From assembly GCF_000153165.2 (NCBI RefSeq), contig NC_014472.1, positions 307,501-371,500 of the forward strand: DNA of 64,000 bases, given 5' to 3'. Both the position numbers and the translations under genes were made by a program. Positions 1 through 10,831 of the stretch are shown piece by piece. Position 1 is the first letter of the stretch; every line of letters begins with the position of its first letter. The notes under the pieces were generated by a model. The model did no database searches and was not told where the DNA came from. It was given only the letters and a program-made list of their open reading frames with translations. Source of the stretch: Maribacter sp. HTCC2170 (GTDB lineage Bacteria; Bacteroidota; Bacteroidia; Flavobacteriales; Flavobacteriaceae).

Positions 1-1262
<1,262 letters not shown>

Positions 1263-1480
1263 ATTCTTATATAATTTAAGCATCCAACTCCCTGAAAAAT
1301 CACACGATCCCGTCTCTCGATTCAAATTCTTATAATACATGACCCTCTCGGATCATATACGCTGTCTTTACAATATTCCAATGAACTTCAAAAATATGAC
1401 CGAAAACAATCCCGGCCATCCGCTAAAAAAACACCTCTAACTAAACTGCTAATCACAGCCCCTGTGTCCCAAAGCGGGTG

Positions 1481-1509
1481 CAAATATAAGATGGTTTTTT
1501 AAATTGCAA
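1481..1509 (-). promoter_or_regulatory. rRNA operon promoter
   Basis: On the minus strand TATATTTG (1488-1481) matches the Bacteroidota -7 box TAnnTTTG exactly. A TTG at 1509-1507 lies 18 bases upstream, the usual -33 position. It would give a leader of about 210 bases before 16S rRNA. The call rests on the consensus alone. Confidence 0.7.
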
Positions 1510-1767
1510 CTATAATTGTCCACTTTTTTAAAACTTTTTTTTAGTCAATTTCACAAACCCTTATTCCATAAGGCCTTAAAGGAAAATAAATTTTAAAAAA
1601 GGGTATTAAATTTAATACATTTTATCGATCCATGCAAGATTTGACTATCGATTTTTTCAAGTAAAAACAATAGTCACATCTTCGGACAGTGATAAGACAT
1701 ATAATGAATAACCCAACTTGGTATTTTGCAAGTGTCCAGTATTGTCCTAAAAACATACCCATATATA

Positions 1768-1798
1768 TTGCCTGCCTAATCACAAGATACTATCTTTG
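1768..1798 (+). promoter_or_regulatory. thrS promoter
   Basis: TATCTTTG at 1791-1798 is a perfect TAnnTTTG box, with a TTG at 1768-1770 in -33 position. It lies 24 bases before the thrS start codon, giving a short untranslated leader with no room for a T-box-like control structure. Confidence 0.75.
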
Positions 1799-1822
1799 CA
1801 AACTTATTATCATTAAAGAAGC

Positions 1823-3763
1823 ATGATCAAGATTACTTTACCAGATGGAACCGTCAAAGAGTACAGCAAAGGCAGTACAGCAATGGATATCGCTAAAAGC
1901 ATAAGTGAAGGCCTTGCAAGGAATGTTATTTCAGCAAAATTCAATGACACCATAATTGAAACCGTCACTCCAATAATCGAAGATGGTTCTTTAACCTTGT
2001 TTACATGGAACAACGACGAAGGTAAAAAGGCTTTTTGGCATTCTTCTTCCCATATTGTGGCACAGGCATTGGAGGAACTGTTCCCAGGAGCCAAACTAAC
2101 GATTGGTCCTGCAATTGAAAACGGCTTCTACTATGATGTGGACTTTGGTGAGCATACTGTCTCTGATAAGGATTTTCCTGCCATTGAGAAGAAAGCACTC
2201 GAAATCGCAAGAGGAAAACATGATTTTAAAATGCGGTCTGTAAGCAAGCAAGAAGCATTGGAAAAATACAAATCCCAAAAAAATGAATTTAAGGTTGAGC
2301 TTATCGAAAACCTTGAAGATGGCACCATTACCTTTTGTGACCACGATACCTTTACCGATTTATGTAGAGGAGGTCATATTCCAAATACGGGAATTGTAAA
2401 GGCTATTAAGATACTGAGTGTTGCCGGTGCATATTGGCGAGGTGATGAAAAGAACAAACAACTAACAAGGGTTTACGGTATTTCTTTCCCTAAGCAAAAA
2501 GAACTTACAGCTTATCTTCAACTTTTAGAGGAAGCAAAAAAAAGGGACCATAGAAAGCTAGGAAAAGAGTTAGAGTTATTTACCTTTTCGCAAAAAGTTG
2601 GTCAAGGTCTTCCATTATGGTTGCCTAAGGGCGCTGCCCTTAGGGAGCGCTTGGAACAGTTTCTTAAAAAAGCACAAAAGAAAGCTGGGTACGAAATGGT
2701 GGTCACTCCGCATATTGGACAAAAGGAACTATATGTTACTTCTGGTCATTATGCCAAATATGGTGAGGATAGTTTTCAACCTATTCACACCCCAAAAGAT
2801 GATGAAGAGTTTTTATTGAAACCAATGAATTGTCCACATCATTGCGAAATATACAATTCCAGACCATTTAGTTATAGAGAATTACCCAAACGATATGCTG
2901 AATTTGGTACCGTTTATAGGTATGAGCAAAGTGGAGAGCTACATGGTTTAACCCGAGTTCGTGGTTTTACTCAGGATGACGCACACATTTTCTGTACCCC
3001 GGACCAACTTGATCAAGAGTTTAAAGATGTAATAGATCTATCATTATATGTACTAAGCTCATTAGGTTTTGAAAACTTTAAAGCTCAAGTATCTGTTCGG
3101 GATTTGGATACTCCAGAAAAATATATCGGTTCTGTCGAAAATTGGGAGAAAGCAGAAAACGCCATTATCAATGCTGCTAAGGAAAAAGGATTGGATTTTG
3201 TGGTTGAAAGTGGTGAAGCTGCGTTTTATGGGCCAAAACTAGATTTCATGGTCAAGGATGCACTTGGAAGAAATTGGCAATTAGGAACCATTCAGGTTGA
3301 CTACAATCTTCCTGAAAGGTTTGACTTAACATACAAAGGCAGTGATAATGAGTCACATAGACCAGTAATGATTCACAGAGCACCCTTTGGAAGTATGGAA
3401 AGATTTGTGGCACTATTATTGGAACATACAGGCGGAAACTTCCCTTTATGGCTGATACCAGAACAGGCTATTATACTGCCTGTAAGTGAGAAACATGAAA
3501 AATATGCGGAAAAAGTTTTAAATTCCTTGGAAAATAACGAAATTCGCGCCCTCATTGATAACAGGAACGAAACTGTTGGGAAGAAAATACGGGAAGCAGA
3601 GATGGGTAAATTACCATTTATGCTGATTGTAGGAGAAAGTGAAGAAGAGAACAACACTATAGCCGTGCGAAGGCACGGAGGTGAAGATATTGGTTCTATA
3701 AATGTTCAAGCCTTCGTTGACTTGGTCACTAAAGAAATAAATAGTACCTTAAAGTCGTTTTAA
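1823..3763 (+). CDS. thrS: threonyl-tRNA synthetase
   Basis: This enzyme charges tRNA-Thr with threonine in the cytoplasm. The 646-residue length is normal for the family. In order: a TGS domain (about 1-62), the editing domain with H73xxxH77 and the CRGGH motif at 181-185, then the class II catalytic core. Zinc and threonine ligands are visible as C337 (in KPMNCPHH), H388 (in DDAH) and a third His in the motif [13 protein letters not shown], which also holds motif 3. The anticodon-binding domain is C-terminal. It heads a cluster with infC, rpmI and rplT, a common bacterial arrangement, and has its own promoter 24 bases upstream. Confidence 0.98.
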   Translation: MIKITLPDGTVKEYSKGSTAMDIAKSISEGLARNVISAKFNDTIIETVTPIIEDGSLTLFTWNNDEGKKAFWHSSSHIVAQALEELFPGAKLTIGPAIENGFYYDVDFGEHTVSDKDFPAIEKKALEIARGKHDFKMRSVSKQEALEKYKSQKNEFKVELIENLEDGTITFCDHDTFTDLCRGGHIPNTGIVKAIKILSVAGAYWRGDEKNKQLTRVYGISFPKQKELTAYLQLLEEAKKRDHRKLGKELELFTFSQKVGQGLPLWLPKGAALRERLEQFLKKAQKKAGYEMVVTPHIGQKELYVTSGHYAKYGEDSFQPIHTPKDDEEFLLKPMNCPHHCEIYNSRPFSYRELPKRYAEFGTVYRYEQSGELHGLTRVRGFTQDDAHIFCTPDQLDQEFKDVIDLSLYVLSSLGFENFKAQVSVRDLDTPEKYIGSVENWEKAENAIINAAKEKGLDFVVESGEAAFYGPKLDFMVKDALGRNWQLGTIQVDYNLPERFDLTYKGSDNESHRPVMIHRAPFGSMERFVALLLEHTGGNFPLWLIPEQAIILPVSEKHEKYAEKVLNSLENNEIRALIDNRNETVGKKIREAEMGKLPFMLIVGESEEENNTIAVRRHGGEDIGSINVQAFVDLVTKEINSTLKSF

Positions 3764-3793
3764 AATTTGAAGTTTAATTAAAAAAATTTAGTC

Positions 3794-4348
3794 ATAGCAA
3801 TACGAAAAAGATTTAGGCCCCAACCTAGAAGGGAAAATAAAAACCCACACAAAATCAATGAAAGAATCATTTCACCCAACGTACGATTGGTGGGTGATAA
3901 TGTTGAAGTAGGTGTTTATACATTGCCACAAGCAATGGCCAAAGCAGAGGAAATTGGTTTGGATTTGGTAGAAATTTCACCAAAGGCTGATCCCCCTGTC
4001 TGTAAAATAATTGATTATAAGAAATTTCTCTACGAGCAAAAAAAGCGTGAGAAAATTATGAAAGCGAAAGCTTCCAAAGTTGTAGTCAAAGAGATTAGAT
4101 TTGGCCCAAACACAGATGACCATGATTATCAATTTAAAAAGAAACATGCTGAGAAGTTTCTTAAAGATGGGGCCAAATTAAAAGCCTATGTTTTCTTTAA
4201 AGGACGCTCAATTGTTTATAAGGACCAAGGTGAAATATTGTTGTTGAAACTTGCCTCAGAATTGGAAGAATTAGGTAAAGTTGAACAAATGCCAAAATTA
4301 GAGGGTAAGCGAATGACAATGTTCATTGCCCCTAAAACGAAGAAATAA
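3794..4348 (+). CDS. infC: translation initiation factor IF-3 (non-AUG start)
   Basis: IF-3 binds the 30S subunit, prevents early 50S joining and rejects non-standard start codons. The frame is open and conserved upstream of the first ATG/TTG-type start (TTG at 3887): it encodes [14 protein letters not shown] and KINERI before [11 protein letters not shown], the conserved N-terminal domain. An in-frame TAA at 3779 limits the extension, and no ATG, GTG or TTG lies between it and the conserved residues. The best start is ATA at 3794, giving 184 residues. A rare start is known for infC (AUU in E. coli), where it supports autoregulation by IF-3; the same logic is inferred here. Confidence 0.9.
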   Translation: MAIRKRFRPQPRRENKNPHKINERIISPNVRLVGDNVEVGVYTLPQAMAKAEEIGLDLVEISPKADPPVCKIIDYKKFLYEQKKREKIMKAKASKVVVKEIRFGPNTDDHDYQFKKKHAEKFLKDGAKLKAYVFFKGRSIVYKDQGEILLLKLASELEELGKVEQMPKLEGKRMTMFIAPKTKK

Positions 4349-4444
4349 ACGAACGTAGTTCGATTATATAAAATACTGAGCGCTGCTAGTCATTTGATAA
4401 GCAGCGTTTAGCATGAAAAGTGAGATAAATATAAATAGGAAAAA

Positions 4445-4642
4445 ATGCCTAAACAAAAAACAAAATCCAGTGCTAAAAAGCGTTTTAAGCTTACAGGTAC
4501 AGGAAAAATCAAAAGAAAGCACGCTTTTAAGAGCCACATTCTTACGAAGAAGTCTAAAAAGCGAAAGCTAGCGTTAACACATTCTGGATTGGTACACGAT
4601 GCAGATGTTAACAGCATTAAAGAACAATTACGTTTAAAATAA
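4445..4642 (+). CDS. rpmI: 50S ribosomal protein L35
   Basis: This 65-residue, very basic protein begins [14 protein letters not shown] and has the family's [11 protein letters not shown] core. It is a structural component of the large subunit. It lies between infC and rplT, 96 bases after infC. The intergene carries a possible hairpin (GCGCTGCTAG with AAGCAGCG, about 4380-4408) that could be part of the L20-type control seen in other bacteria; that role is only inferred. Confidence 0.97.
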   Translation: MPKQKTKSSAKKRFKLTGTGKIKRKHAFKSHILTKKSKKRKLALTHSGLVHDADVNSIKEQLRLK

Positions 4643-4739
4643 TTGTCCTTTACGGTAATTAATCATTAACCCTGGAGTTAGGCCAAAGAATTAAAAAGAG
4701 TCGATTTTTCGACCGCCTACTACAAAAACAATTAAAATT

Positions 4740-5084
4740 ATGCCAAGATCAGTAAATGCAGTTGCTTCAAGAGCTAGAAGAAAAAAAGTGATGAAGCAAG
4801 CCAAAGGTTACTTTGGAAGACGTAAAAACGTTTGGACAGTAGCCAAAAACGCGGTTGAAAAAGCAATGTTATATGCTTATAGAGATCGTAGAAACAAAAA
4901 AAGAACTTTCCGCGCCTTATGGATTACCCGTATAAATGCAGGAGCAAGATTGCACGGAATGTCTTATTCACAATTTATGGGAAAAGTAAAAGCTAATAAT
5001 ATCGAATTGAACCGTAAGGTTTTAGCAGATTTGGCCATGAACCACCCAGATGCTTTTAAAGCAATTGTAGATAAAGTAAAATAG
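4740..5084 (+). CDS. rplT: 50S ribosomal protein L20
   Basis: A 114-residue large-subunit assembly protein with the typical basic N-terminal tail ([16 protein letters not shown]) and the globular part containing [16 protein letters not shown] and LWITRINA. L20 helps early 23S folding and in other bacteria represses its own operon by binding mRNA. It is the last gene of the infC-rpmI-rplT group, and a strong terminator follows 20 bases later. Confidence 0.98.
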   Translation: MPRSVNAVASRARRKKVMKQAKGYFGRRKNVWTVAKNAVEKAMLYAYRDRRNKKRTFRALWITRINAGARLHGMSYSQFMGKVKANNIELNRKVLADLAMNHPDAFKAIVDKVK

Positions 5085-5104
5085 ATTTAAAAACATATCT
5101 CACT

Positions 5105-5137
5105 AAAAAAATCCGATTCATTGAATCGGATTTTTTT
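5105..5137 (+). terminator. bidirectional intrinsic terminator after rplT
   Basis: TCCGATTC and GAATCGGA pair around a three-base loop, with an A run before and a T run after. The symmetry lets it end both rplT (+) and the EF-hand gene (-) that converges on it. Confidence 0.92.
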
Positions 5138-5152
5138 ATGCTCGTTATTAAC

Positions 5153-5425
5153 TCAAGCCTCCTTGATTTTTTCAACTGCGGTTTTGAACTCTGACCAATC
5201 AATCAAGTCATCCCCGGATTTATCATATCCATCGATAAGCTTGGAGCCAACGATTCCTCTAATGAAACCATTTATCTCAGCTTGTTTTAACAACTTTACT
5301 ATTTCACTTTTCTTGAGTTTACCGTCACTGTCAGCATCAAAAAAGGAAAACGCGTCCTCCGGTGTTTCAAAATGGTTTGTAATCAAGATTTGAATTTTGT
5401 TCAGAATAGATTCTTTTGTAGCCAT
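5153..5425 (-). CDS. small EF-hand calcium-binding protein
   Basis: A 90-residue acidic protein with two EF-hand loops. The first is DADSDGKLKKSE, a canonical 12-residue loop with D at 1, 3 and 5, G at 6 and E at 12. The second is DKSGDDLIDWSE, which differs at position 6 (D instead of G). There is no signal peptide or membrane segment, so it is probably cytoplasmic. It could sense or buffer calcium; no partner is evident. It is transcribed towards rplT and shares its terminator. Confidence 0.8.
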   Translation of the reverse strand: MATKESILNKIQILITNHFETPEDAFSFFDADSDGKLKKSEIVKLLKQAEINGFIRGIVGSKLIDGYDKSGDDLIDWSEFKTAVEKIKEA

Positions 5426-5475
5426 GGTTATATGTTTTACCTAAAGTTATAAAAAAATAGTTCTTTCAATTCCCA

Positions 5476-5898
5476 TTAGTCTCCAAAAGCGGTTATGACC
5501 AAGTTCCTGCCTGAAGCATTATTCCTGTGCTCACATAAATAAATTCCTTGCCATATACCCATATTCAACCTTCCTTGGGTAATGGGTATCTGAATGGAAG
5601 AACCCATTAATGACGATTTTATATGGGCCGGCATATCATCAGGACCTTCATAAGTATGAATATAATACGGGGAATTCTCAGGAACCATTTTATTCATATG
5701 GTTCTCGAAATCAACTCGAACAGTTGGATCTGCATTTTCATTGATCGTCAAACTAGCGGATGTGTGTTTTATGAAGACCTGTAGCATTCCCTTACTCAAG
5801 GATTTTATTTCAGGAATATCCTCCAAAATCTCATTTGTAATCAGATGAAAACCTCGAGAAAAAGCTTTTAGTCGAATTTCCTTTTGAATAAATTTCAT
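5476..5898 (-). CDS. yjbQ: YjbQ family protein (secondary thiamine-phosphate synthase type)
   Basis: A 140-residue single-domain protein of the UPF0047/YjbQ family. The family signature is clear: FIKHTSASLTINENADPTV in the middle and QGIYLCEHRNNASGRNLV near the end, with the conserved His and Glu residues that build the active site. The family has weak thiamine-phosphate synthase activity in complementation tests; its main role is uncertain. It lies 50 bases upstream of the EF-hand gene on the same strand and may be cotranscribed with it. Confidence 0.85.
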   Translation of the reverse strand: MKFIQKEIRLKAFSRGFHLITNEILEDIPEIKSLSKGMLQVFIKHTSASLTINENADPTVRVDFENHMNKMVPENSPYYIHTYEGPDDMPAHIKSSLMGSSIQIPITQGRLNMGIWQGIYLCEHRNNASGRNLVITAFGD

Positions 5899-5952
5899 TT
5901 TTATTTACACTTAGCATTAGTTATGGTAATATAAAGTTTATGTATTTAATTC

Positions 5953-5981
5953 TTGTTATTACCTTCATTCAAATACCTTTG
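5953..5981 (+). promoter_or_regulatory. promoter of the HAD phosphatase gene
   Basis: TACCTTTG at 5974-5981 fits TAnnTTTG, and a TTG at 5953-5955 lies 18 bases upstream. The start codon at 6001 is 20 bases downstream. Confidence 0.65.
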
Positions 5982-6000
5982 CAACTTATATTTTTTCTGA

Positions 6001-6798
6001 ATGGATTTATCTCATATAAAAATGGTAGTGACGGATATGGACGGTACGCTACTGAACTCACAACACAAAGTTAGTGACCGTTTTTTTTCTCAATTTCAAG
6101 AGCTTAAAAAAAGGGGTATCCATTTTGTTGCCGCAAGCGGAAGACAATACCATAGTATAGTCGATAAGCTTGATAGTATTAAGAAGGACATACTCGTAAT
6201 AGCAGAGAATGGGGCCTTGGTCAAAGATCAAGACAAAGAATTATTGGTAACTCCCCTTGAAAGTCATCTAAAAAATGATCTCCTTCAATGTATTGACAGA
6301 ATAGATGGTGCTCACGCTATGCTTTGTGGCAAATACAATGCCTATTTTGATGGAAGTTCAACCCCATTTCTTGAAGAGTTAAAAGAATATTATTCAAGCT
6401 TTGAAATTCATGATAGTTTGCATGCGATAACCGATGAGATAATAAAAATCGCCGTTTATCATAATGAATGCGCTGAAGAACATGTTTATCCTGCAATGAA
6501 AAACTTTGAAAATCAAGTTATTGTAAAGGTATCAGGTCAAAATTGGTTGGATTTGAACCATTCAAATGCTAACAAGGGGCATGCCTTAAAACAGGTCCAA
6601 GATCGTCTTGGTGTTTTAAAAGAAGAAACCATCGTTTTTGGTGACTACAACAATGATTTAGAAATGTTGGCTATGTCTGACTTTAGCTTTGCCATGAAAA
6701 ACGCTCACCCCAACGTGAAGGAAGTTGCAAACTACCAGACTGAAAGTAATGACAATTTTGGAGTTGAATTAATCTTGGACAAATTACTGAATCAATAA
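6001..6798 (+). CDS. Cof-type HAD-IIB phosphatase
   Basis: A 265-residue soluble hydrolase expected to dephosphorylate small phosphometabolites. Motif I is DMDGT (D12 nucleophile, D14 acid/base), motif II is AASGRQ, a Lys sits before the cap-core junction, and motif IV is FGDYNNDLEML, which binds magnesium. The C2-type cap lies between about 80 and 185. Substrate cannot be predicted within this family. It has its own promoter and converges on the next gene with four bases between stops. Confidence 0.88.
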   Translation: MDLSHIKMVVTDMDGTLLNSQHKVSDRFFSQFQELKKRGIHFVAASGRQYHSIVDKLDSIKKDILVIAENGALVKDQDKELLVTPLESHLKNDLLQCIDRIDGAHAMLCGKYNAYFDGSSTPFLEELKEYYSSFEIHDSLHAITDEIIKIAVYHNECAEEHVYPAMKNFENQVIVKVSGQNWLDLNHSNANKGHALKQVQDRLGVLKEETIVFGDYNNDLEMLAMSDFSFAMKNAHPNVKEVANYQTESNDNFGVELILDKLLNQ

Positions 6799-6802
6799 TT
6801 AG

Positions 6803-8122
6803 TCAAGTTTTTTGTTTCTTTTTTCTTGCCGCAGGAAATAATACGTTATTTAAAATTAGACGATACCCGGGGGACGTAGGGTGCAATTCCAACTCGGTTT
6901 TTGGGTCTCCTACCCTATGTTGGTAATCCTCCGGATCATGCCCACCATAAAAAGTAAAAAAGCCTTTTCCCTTTATACCATGAATGTATCGTGCTTCCCC
7001 ATTTATTTTGTTTTCACCCAAGACTAGAACCGTTGGTTTAATCTCTTGTCTAGTAAATGAAGTTGTCTGCCCCATAAAACCCTTGACCAATGACGTATGG
7101 TTTTGACATAGCATCGTAGGCACAGGATCCCATTTCGCAGAAAAATCCATTAAAGAAAAATAATCCGATTCTTTGGGAACCTCTCCCCTTTTAGTCGTCA
7201 TATCTATTGATGAAAATTCATAACGTAAAGGATTCCTTTCCAGTGTGAAATCACTAAAGGCAAATGTCTTATTATAATCTAACTTGCTTTGATAATTGGC
7301 ATCAGAAGGATCATAATCGAACATCGGCTCACAAATATCTACACCATCTGCAGCAAGAGCAATATCAAAGCTATCGGTAGCGGAACACATCGCGAACATA
7401 AAACCACCTCCGATTACATAATTTCTGATTTTTAAAGCTACATCTCTCTTTTCTTCAGAAACTTTATCATAACCCAGTTTGTTCGCCAAAGCCTCTGCTT
7501 CTTTTTTACCATTGATATACCAAGGTGTGGCCCTGTATGCACCATAGAATTTACCATATTGCCCGGTAAAATCCTCATGATGTAGATGTAACCAGTCATA
7601 TAAAACCAGTTTATCATCCAAAACCTCTTCGTCGTAAACGGTTACATAGGGTATCTCTGCATAGGTCAAAACCATCGTCACAGCATCATCCCATGGTTGA
7701 TTTGTTTTAGGGGTATACACAGCAATTTTTGGTGCCTTTTCCAAAATAACAGCTTCCTGATTTTGGGAAGGACTACTTATATTGTCCAAAATACTTTGTG
7801 CCTGATTATCAGAAAGGATTTCAAAAGAAACACCCCGTATCTGACATTCTTTACGGATACGCTCCCCATCTGGAAGTAAAAAAGAACCTCCCCTATAATT
7901 CAATAACCAATGTACTTTTTGCTGTTTGGTCAATACCCAAAAAGTAATACCATAAGCTTTGAGATGATTCTTTTGGCCTTCAGCATCCATAGGAATTAAA
8001 ATTGAGGAAGCTGAAGAAAATTGAAATGAAAATATGGTGATTAAAAGCGTAATAAGAAAACTCCTCAAGTACAAGGGTTCAGATAATCTAATTAATATTT
8101 TAAAAGGGTACGTCGTTATCAT
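6803..8122 (-). CDS. conserved Bacteroidota exported protein (commonly labelled asparagine synthetase B)
   Basis: The 439 residues match a highly conserved family in Flavobacteriia that databases usually name asparagine synthetase B. I see neither a Cys-2 glutaminase N-terminus nor the SGGxDS PP-loop that define AsnB, so the name should not be read as a function. A hydrophobic stretch (about 20-38, FLITLLITIFSFQFSSA) precedes SILIPMDAEGQ and looks like a signal peptide, which also argues against AsnB. The core has YGITFWVL, WLLNYRGGSF, LHHEDFTGQYGKFYG and GKGFFTFYGGHDPEDYQH. The start overlaps the end of dnaB by 23 bases, suggesting a common transcript. Confidence 0.7.
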   Translation of the reverse strand: MITTYPFKILIRLSEPLYLRSFLITLLITIFSFQFSSASSILIPMDAEGQKNHLKAYGITFWVLTKQQKVHWLLNYRGGSFLLPDGERIRKECQIRGVSFEILSDNQAQSILDNISSPSQNQEAVILEKAPKIAVYTPKTNQPWDDAVTMVLTYAEIPYVTVYDEEVLDDKLVLYDWLHLHHEDFTGQYGKFYGAYRATPWYINGKKEAEALANKLGYDKVSEEKRDVALKIRNYVIGGGFMFAMCSATDSFDIALAADGVDICEPMFDYDPSDANYQSKLDYNKTFAFSDFTLERNPLRYEFSSIDMTTKRGEVPKESDYFSLMDFSAKWDPVPTMLCQNHTSLVKGFMGQTTSFTRQEIKPTVLVLGENKINGEARYIHGIKGKGFFTFYGGHDPEDYQHRVGDPKTELELHPTSPGYRLILNNVLFPAARKKKQKT

Positions 8123-9647
8123 CAGGGTTTAAGTCATCATTCATTGAACTACCAAAGGCCTCATTCGCATTGGGTAGATTTTTGGTCAAAAACGGATTCT
8201 CATCTTCTGCATTCATTTTCGATTGAAATTCAAAAGGTGAGTCAAAGTCATCCAAATTATCAAACTTACCTTGATTACCAATGAACTTTAACCTAATATT
8301 CTCTAAACCGCCATTTCTGTGTTTAGCAACAATAAACTCTGCTTGACCTTGTGTAGGAGTGCGTTCTTCATCATCCCATTCGTCAATTTTATAGTACTCT
8401 GGTCGATAAATGAAAGACACTATATCAGCATCCTGTTCAATAGCACCAGATTCCCTAAGGTCAGAGAGAATGGGTCTTTTACTACCACCACGTGTTTCAA
8501 CCGCTCTTGATAACTGAGAAAGTGCAATAACGGGGACATTCAATTCTTTTGCGAGGGCCTTTAAGTTTCTAGAAATTGTAGATATTTCCTGTTCACGATT
8601 CCCTCCTTTTTGACTTCCACCTGCGGTCATCAACTGCAGATAATCGATCATAATCACTTTAATGCCATGCTGCGATGCCAAACGTCTGGCTTTTGCTCTA
8701 AGGTCAAAAATAGACAAGGAAGGTGTATCATCTATGAATAAAGGTGCTTTTTCAAGGGTTTTGACCTTCACATTCAATTGCTCCCATTCGTGTTTTTCAA
8801 GTTTTCCTGTTCTTAATTTTTCTGAAGAAAGTCCGGTTTCAGAAGAAATTAATCTTGTAATTAACTGTACTGATGACATTTCACATGAGAAGAACGCGAC
8901 TGGCACATTATTATTTACAGCCATGTTTCGCGCCATTGAAAGCGTAAGAGCTGTTTTACCCATTCCAGGTCGTGCAGCCACAATGATCAAATCACTAGGT
9001 TGCCAACCGGATGTTAACTTATCTACCTTATCAAAACCAGAAGGTATACCACTTAATCCTTCTTTATTTGCAATTTCCTCTATTCTTTTTTTCGCTTGAA
9101 TAACAAGATTCTGAGCGGTTTCGGCAGAACGTTTCAGATTCCCTTGGGTTACGTCATACAGTTTTGACTCAGCTGCATCCAATAAATCAAATACATCGGT
9201 ACCTTCATCGTATGCCTCTTCTATTATTTCATTGGAAATTTTGATTAGACTTCGTTGAATGTACTTCTGAAGAATAATACGCGCGTGAAATTCAATATGA
9301 GCCGAAGAGGCCACCTTTTGGGTTAGTTTTATAAGATAAAAATCCCCCCCAACGGCTTCTAACTTTCCATCCTTCTTTAATTGAGAAGAAACGGTTAATA
9401 AATCCACTGGTTCCGAGGTTTCAAACAATTTAAAAATCGCCTCGTAAATAAATCTATGGGCATCTTTATAAAAAACTTCGGGATGTAAGATATCTATTAC
9501 TTCGTCGACCCCTTTTTTATCAATCATCATTGCACCAAGCACAACATCCTCTAAATCAACAGCTTGTGGAGGTATTTTACCTCTCTCAAGGTTAATTATA
9601 GTGGATTTGTCAATCTTACGACCAATAAGTGGCTTGGGTTTTTCCAT
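8100..9647 (-). CDS. dnaB: replicative DNA helicase DnaB
   Basis: A hexameric 5'-3' helicase that unwinds the fork and recruits primase. The N-terminal domain (about 25-125) is followed by the RecA-like motor with Walker A ARPGMGKTA near 225-233 and Walker B VIMIDYLQLM near 331-340, then QLSRAVETRG and FIYRPEYY. The start is placed at ATG 9647 (515 residues); a GTG six bases upstream is possible but adds nothing conserved. The C-terminal 40 residues are acidic and low complexity. No intein is present. Confidence 0.97.
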   Translation of the reverse strand: MEKPKPLIGRKIDKSTIINLERGKIPPQAVDLEDVVLGAMMIDKKGVDEVIDILHPEVFYKDAHRFIYEAIFKLFETSEPVDLLTVSSQLKKDGKLEAVGGDFYLIKLTQKVASSAHIEFHARIILQKYIQRSLIKISNEIIEEAYDEGTDVFDLLDAAESKLYDVTQGNLKRSAETAQNLVIQAKKRIEEIANKEGLSGIPSGFDKVDKLTSGWQPSDLIIVAARPGMGKTALTLSMARNMAVNNNVPVAFFSCEMSSVQLITRLISSETGLSSEKLRTGKLEKHEWEQLNVKVKTLEKAPLFIDDTPSLSIFDLRAKARRLASQHGIKVIMIDYLQLMTAGGSQKGGNREQEISTISRNLKALAKELNVPVIALSQLSRAVETRGGSKRPILSDLRESGAIEQDADIVSFIYRPEYYKIDEWDDEERTPTQGQAEFIVAKHRNGGLENIRLKFIGNQGKFDNLDDFDSPFEFQSKMNAEDENPFLTKNLPNANEAFGSSMNDDLNPDDNDVPF

Positions 9648-9702
9648 GGACACGAAAATATGTAATTAACCTAAGGTTAACACGAATTCAGTTACTAACT
9701 AT

Positions 9703-9758
9703 ATCAACGGTTGATTAACAAATGAACTGTTGATAAGTTACAAAATCTGTTGATAACA
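9703..9758. repeat. TGTTGATAA repeats upstream of dnaB
   Basis: Two exact same-orientation copies of CTGTTGATAA lie at 9727-9736 and 9747-9756, one start every 20 bases, with a related ATCAACGGTTGAT palindrome at 9703-9715. The motif differs by one base from the DnaA box TGTGGATAA. It sits in the 167-base intergene between accA and dnaB. Function is unproven: they might bind DnaA or another regulator. Confidence 0.45.
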
Positions 9759-9814
9759 GAAAAAAAAGGTGAATTAAAAAATCGAAAATTGGGTGAGCTT
9801 ACTAAAAACGCCGA

Positions 9815-10768
9815 TTAACCATTAAAAACGCCCATATTGGCATATTTTTCCATGCGTAATTTAACCAGTTCTTTTGGTGATAACTTTTCCAATTCCTGAT
9901 AATGGGCCGTAATTTTGTTTTTTACGATTTCGAAAGTTTTATCTCGATTACTATGTGCACCTCCAGCCGGTTCACGAACAATTTCATCAATCAGTTTTAA
10001 CTTTTTCATATCAGGAGCAGTAAGTTTTAAGGAATCAGCTGCCTGTTCCTTATATTCCCAACTTCTCCATAATATAGAGGAACAAGACTCAGGTGATATC
10101 ACTGAGTACCATGTATTTTCTAACATCAACACACGGTCACCTACACCTATTCCCAATGCACCTCCTGATGCTCCTTCTCCGATAATGGTAACTATGATTG
10201 GCACTTTAAGACGGGTCATTTCCAAAATATTTCTGGCTATGGCTTCTCCTTGACCACGTTCTTCCGCTTCGATACCTGGATATGCTCCCGGAGTGTCAAT
10301 CAAACAAATTACAGGAATACCAAATTTTTCGGCAGATTTCATTAGACGTAGAGCCTTTCTATATCCTTCTGGATTTGCCATTCCAAAATTTCGATACTGT
10401 CTTGTTTTCGTATTATAACCTTTCTGTTGACCAATGAACATATAGCTCTGATCACCTATTTTACCCAGACCACCTATCATGGCCTTATCATCTTTTACAT
10501 TACGATCACCATGCAACTCCAAAAAAGTATCACCGCAAATAGCATTGATATAATCCAAGGTATATGGCCTATTGGGGTGTCTTGAAAGCTGAACACGTTG
10601 CCAAGCAGTCAAGTTTTTATAAATATCCTTTCTTGTTTCGGTTAATTTCTTTTCGATTTGCTTACAAGTTTCGCTAACATCAACATCGCTTTCTTCTCCG
10701 ATGATCATACATTTATCTAGCTGGTCTTCAAGCTCCTTAATCGGAAGTTCAAAATCTAAATATTCCAT
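9815..10768 (-). CDS. accA: acetyl-CoA carboxylase carboxyltransferase subunit alpha
   Basis: This subunit with AccD moves the carboxyl group from biotin to acetyl-CoA, the first committed step of fatty-acid synthesis. The N-terminus [14 protein letters not shown] and the motifs [34 protein letters not shown] and [12 protein letters not shown] are all family hallmarks. I start it at ATG 10768 (317 residues), the usual length. A longer frame opens at TTG 10801, but that TTG lies inside a promoter box, so the extra residues are not likely translated. Confidence 0.96.
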   Translation of the reverse strand: MEYLDFELPIKELEDQLDKCMIIGEESDVDVSETCKQIEKKLTETRKDIYKNLTAWQRVQLSRHPNRPYTLDYINAICGDTFLELHGDRNVKDDKAMIGGLGKIGDQSYMFIGQQKGYNTKTRQYRNFGMANPEGYRKALRLMKSAEKFGIPVICLIDTPGAYPGIEAEERGQGEAIARNILEMTRLKVPIIVTIIGEGASGGALGIGVGDRVLMLENTWYSVISPESCSSILWRSWEYKEQAADSLKLTAPDMKKLKLIDEIVREPAGGAHSNRDKTFEIVKNKITAHYQELEKLSPKELVKLRMEKYANMGVFNG

Positions 10769-10798
10769 GAGATGGGTAGGTTTGTTAGTTTGATTGGA

Positions 10799-10806
10799 CA
10801 AATATA
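10799..10806 (-). promoter_or_regulatory. accA promoter -7 box
   Basis: TATATTTG on the minus strand fits TAnnTTTG exactly and ends 30 bases before the accA ATG. It separates accA from the upstream tgt-lptG-eamA group. Confidence 0.65.
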
Positions 10807-10831
10807 AAATAATATAAGGTAACCCTATCCC

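Noticed and set aside
6803-8122. Asparagine synthetase B as a function
   Set aside because: No Cys-2 glutaminase or PP-loop is present and a signal peptide is likely, so only the family label is kept.
10769-10801. Longer accA start at TTG 10801
   Set aside because: The TTG is part of a perfect TATATTTG promoter box and the extra residues are not conserved.
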